This document shows, one piece after another, positions 6,069 to 8,130 of a stretch of DNA of 8,130 bases; within the stretch, counting starts at the first letter, position 1; each line of letters opens with the position of its first letter. A program made the position numbers and the translations under genes. The stretch is from Sphingomonadaceae bacterium. Lineage in GTDB: Bacteria; Pseudomonadota; Alphaproteobacteria; Sphingomonadales; Sphingomonadaceae. Where the stretch lies: assembly GCA_009923795.1 (NCBI GenBank), contig RFSU01000104.1:1-8130 (forward strand), written 5' to 3'. The notes beneath the pieces are model-generated. The model was not told the DNA's origin, did no database searches, and was given only the letters and a program-made list of their open reading frames with translations.

Positions 6069-7100
6069 TCAATTGAGTGCGGGGAAGCGGACTTCGACAT
6101 GCATTCCATTGTGTATATGCGTTTTTCGGCTGGCACCCAGCTGTTCGCACAATGCCTCAATAATTGTGTATCCCAATCCGGGTTCCAGCCCGCACCCTTC
6201 CGCTTTGCCAATTCCATCATCTGAGACGATCAAGATAATCTCTTGCCCCTCGGGGCCGAGCCAGAGTGTCAAAGTGCCCTCGGTTCGGCCGATAAAGGCG
6301 TGTTTGATTGCGTTTGTCATCAACTCCACGGCTAAAAGCGACAATGTCGTTAGGGTTTCCCCAGGAAGCCGCAGTCCATTGGTGTTGATTTGCAAGGAGA
6401 TGTTTTCGGCACCTGACGCATTTACCAAATCATCAAAAAGTGACCGAAAATGCTCGTCGAGTGACTGGTTCTCGCTCTCTGGATCATGAAGTCTGCGGTG
6501 GATGTTGGAAAATAGTCTGATCCGGCGGATCGCATCATCCAAAATGCTATCGATATCCCGGGATTGCTGTCGTGATGCTGATTTCTGCATCGACAGGATC
6601 GCCGACAAGAAGGCCATGTTGTTGGCGACCCGGTGCTGAAGTTCTCGATATAGAAACGCCCTATGGTCCGCGAGAGAGGCATTTTTGGATCGCTCTCGTT
6701 CTAAGGTAAGCGCTGTTTGCCTGAGCATTTGGATTGTTCCCAATGCGGCAACCACGAAAGCAATGTAGAAAAACAGCCCGATGAAGACGGCTCTTTCGCT
6801 GTCAACCTCACCATGGCTTGCGACAAAAAAACGCCACCCGGCGATACCACTCAATATGGCAGTGAGGCACGCTGGGCCGGGGCCTGCAAAATAGGCCACA
6901 AGAATAATGGCGGGCATAAATGTGATTAAGGGCAAGCCTGTGGGCAGAATATCGGCAAATTGAAAGCGGATGCCAAGGCTGAGGGAAAATGCACCGATGG
7001 CAATGCAATATTGAAAAAATGGCCGTTCCATGAGCCTATTTGTCCCACCATCAGCACGATTGCGGTCAAAAAAACGCCCAATGATAGAGATAGCGGACAT
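6069..7100 (-). CDS. Membrane HWE/HisKA_2-type sensor histidine kinase (DUF4118-like sensor)
   Basis: A 343-residue sensor kinase. Residues about 28-126 contain four hydrophobic segments with the pattern of the KdpD-like DUF4118 membrane domain (LPTGLPLITFMPAIILVAYFAG-type loop at 52-73, GPGPACLTAILSG at 73-85). A short helical linker (126-148) leads to the H-box ELQHRVANNM (153-162) with phospho-acceptor H156 and the HRxxN signature. The ATPase domain shows the N-box VELMTNAIKHAF (258-269; E259, N263, H267), SDDGIG (293-298; D295) and GLGYTII (308-314). Family members autophosphorylate and pass phosphate to response regulators; no response regulator gene is visible here, so it is an orphan. 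In sphingomonads, HWE/HisKA_2 kinases feed PhyR of the general stress response; that role here is inference. ATG 7100 has AAAGG directly abutting it; M24 (7031) is an alternative start with no better site. The G+C looks lower than in the neighbouring thiolase. Confidence 0.92.
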   Translation of the reverse strand: MSAISIIGRFFDRNRADGGTNRLMERPFFQYCIAIGAFSLSLGIRFQFADILPTGLPLITFMPAIILVAYFAGPGPACLTAILSGIAGWRFFVASHGEVDSERAVFIGLFFYIAFVVAALGTIQMLRQTALTLERERSKNASLADHRAFLYRELQHRVANNMAFLSAILSMQKSASRQQSRDIDSILDDAIRRIRLFSNIHRRLHDPESENQSLDEHFRSLFDDLVNASGAENISLQINTNGLRLPGETLTTLSLLAVELMTNAIKHAFIGRTEGTLTLWLGPEGQEIILIVSDDGIGKAEGCGLEPGLGYTIIEALCEQLGASRKTHIHNGMHVEVRFPALN

Positions 7101-7246
7101 CCTTTGCTGGTTACGAGCTTTCTGAACCGCTAATCGGCTCTGTCACTCATAACGGTCTGCAACGCCTTTATTGAAATGCGCGCTATTGTCGGAAAGCGAC
7201 CAAAGGGTTAGCGATGGTTCATCTTATCAGAAAAATGGAGAGTAAA
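7101..7246. other. Divergent intergenic region between sensor kinase and MDR gene
   Basis: This 146 bp must hold the promoters of both genes if they are transcribed independently. I looked for GGAAC-N16/17-CGTT, sigma-70-like pairs and palindromes on both strands and found nothing convincing. There is only a short GTCG/CGAC inverted repeat around GTCGGAAAGCGAC, before the MDR start codons. Its regulation is therefore not readable from the sequence. Confidence 0.4.
7237..7240 (+). promoter_or_regulatory. Ribosome binding site favouring start 7247
   Basis: GGAG with a 6-base spacer to ATG 7247. Two further in-frame ATGs lie upstream: 7235, and 7214, which has AAAGGG (7202-7207) 6 bases before it. 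Initiation at 7214 therefore cannot be excluded. Confidence 0.55.
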
Positions 7247-8130
7247 ATGGCTGACCTGCCGACTAATAATCTGAAAATGCTGACGTTGGTTACCCCAGAG
7301 GGGCGTTTGGAGCTTTCTCTTGCAGAAGGCTCAGTCACGCCGCCAACCGCAGACCAGGTTGTGGTGAAGGTTCTTGCCGCGCCAATCAACCCTTCTGATC
7401 TTGGGCTGCTCGTCGGTGCTGCTGATATGTCGACAGCACGCGCGACACAGAAAAATGGCCATCCCGCGGTTGAGGCAGACATTCCCCCAGCGGGAATGCG
7501 GGCCATGGCTGGCCGTGTGGGGGAGGCCATGCCCATCGGCAATGAGGCGTCTGGACTTGTTATTGCCGCGGGCGATTCTCCCGAAGCTCAGGCGCTCGTC
7601 GGAAAGATGGTCGCCGTTCTCGGTGGGGCGATGTATTCTCAATATCGCACCCTGCCGGTGCAGATGTGCATGCCCTTGCCAGACGGCACAGACCCCCGCG
7701 ATGGCGCATCCTGCTTCGTCAATCCGCTCACGGCGTTGGGATTTGTTGAAACCGTGCGCCGGGAAGGCCATGCCGGCCTCGTCCATACGGCGGCGGCGTC
7801 CAACCTTGGTCAGATGCTAAACCGCATATGTCTTGCGGATTCCATGCCCCTCATCAACGTCGTGCGCAGTCAGGCTCAGGTCGATCTGCTCAAGGGACAG
7901 GGCGCCCAATATGTTTTTGATTCCTCGCGGGAGAGCTTTGCCGATGATCTGACAGCGGCCTTGGTTGAAACAGGCATTACGTGCGCCTTTGACGCCATAG
8001 GCGGGGGTAAATTGGGCAGCCTGATCATGTCATGCATGGAAGCAGCAGCCGTCAAGCGGATGAAAGAATATAGCCGCTATGGGTCTGACACCTTCAAGCA
8101 GCTCTATATCTACGGCGGGCTTGATATGTC
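7247..8130 (+). CDS. Zinc-binding-dehydrogenase-type MDR protein, 3' end outside window
   Basis: The frame is open from ATG 7247 to the last base, giving 294 residues; family members I recall are about 370-380, so roughly 80 residues are missing. Seen: a GroES-like first part with VVVKVLAAPINPSDLG (38-53); a 40-residue insert with PPAGMRAMAGR (80-90) before MPIGNEASGLVIAAG (95-109); KMVAVLGGAMYSQY (120-133); FVNPLTALG (157-165); and the cofactor loop HTAAASNLGQMLNRI (180-194), where the usual Gly-rich GxGGVG is replaced by AAASNLG. FDAIGGGKLG (248-257) and YIYGGLD (287-293) follow. It resembles enoyl-thioester-reductase-like or quinone-oxidoreductase-like MDRs; the substrate is unknown, and zinc ligands are not apparent despite the common annotation name. 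It is divergent from the sensor kinase across about 146 bp. The start is uncertain among 7214, 7235 and 7247; the family N-terminus (MADLP...) and GGAG favour 7247. Confidence 0.87.
   Translation, partial: MADLPTNNLKMLTLVTPEGRLELSLAEGSVTPPTADQVVVKVLAAPINPSDLGLLVGAADMSTARATQKNGHPAVEADIPPAGMRAMAGRVGEAMPIGNEASGLVIAAGDSPEAQALVGKMVAVLGGAMYSQYRTLPVQMCMPLPDGTDPRDGASCFVNPLTALGFVETVRREGHAGLVHTAAASNLGQMLNRICLADSMPLINVVRSQAQVDLLKGQGAQYVFDSSRESFADDLTAALVETGITCAFDAIGGGKLGSLIMSCMEAAAVKRMKEYSRYGSDTFKQLYIYGGLDM

Overview
The window looks like an ordinary chromosomal stretch from an alphaproteobacterium, most probably a sphingomonad (Sphingomonadales). The reasons are the moderately high G+C, a TrmFO-type tRNA methyltransferase, an HWE/HisKA_2 histidine kinase, a DUF952 protein, a host-attachment-family protein, and a perfect match to the alphaproteobacterial general-stress (sigma-EcfG) promoter. 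The genus is not determined. I see no phage, transposon, CRISPR array, tRNA, rRNA or other mobile feature, and no gap of more than 300 bases without a gene.

Region by region: the 3' end of a probable squalene/phytoene synthase family gene (1-345, +) is followed by a small membrane-anchored triple EF-hand protein (426-896, +). That gene runs convergently into trmFO (857-2206, -), and the two coding ends overlap by 40 bp. Upstream of trmFO on the same strand is a host-attachment/baeRF-like gene (2253-2708, -). It has a GGAAC-N16-CGTT promoter placed so close that the transcript is predicted to be leaderless. Divergent from it is a YhhN-family lysoplasmalogenase (2795-3439, +). Its stop codon shares one CTAG palindrome with the stop of the next gene on the other strand.

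On the minus strand follows a tight operon, read thiolase (5974-4724), zinc-independent quinone-oxidoreductase-like MDR (4727-3741), DUF952 protein (3744-3436). Both junctions overlap by 4 bp (TTGA, then ATGA), and the MDR appears to start at TTG. The thiolase points to acyl-CoA/beta-keto-acyl-CoA metabolism. The roles of the MDR and of DUF952 there are not known. Upstream on the same strand, 94 bp away, is a membrane HWE/HisKA_2 sensor kinase with an HRxxN H-box (7100-6069). Divergent from the kinase is a second MDR dehydrogenase that runs off the window (7247-8130, +).

The most informative signal is the stress promoter upstream of the host-attachment/baeRF-like gene and, by possible read-through, of trmFO. 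The window also holds a kinase of the class known to feed the general stress response in sphingomonads. Any connection between these two is inference. No clearly new multi-gene system is evident.
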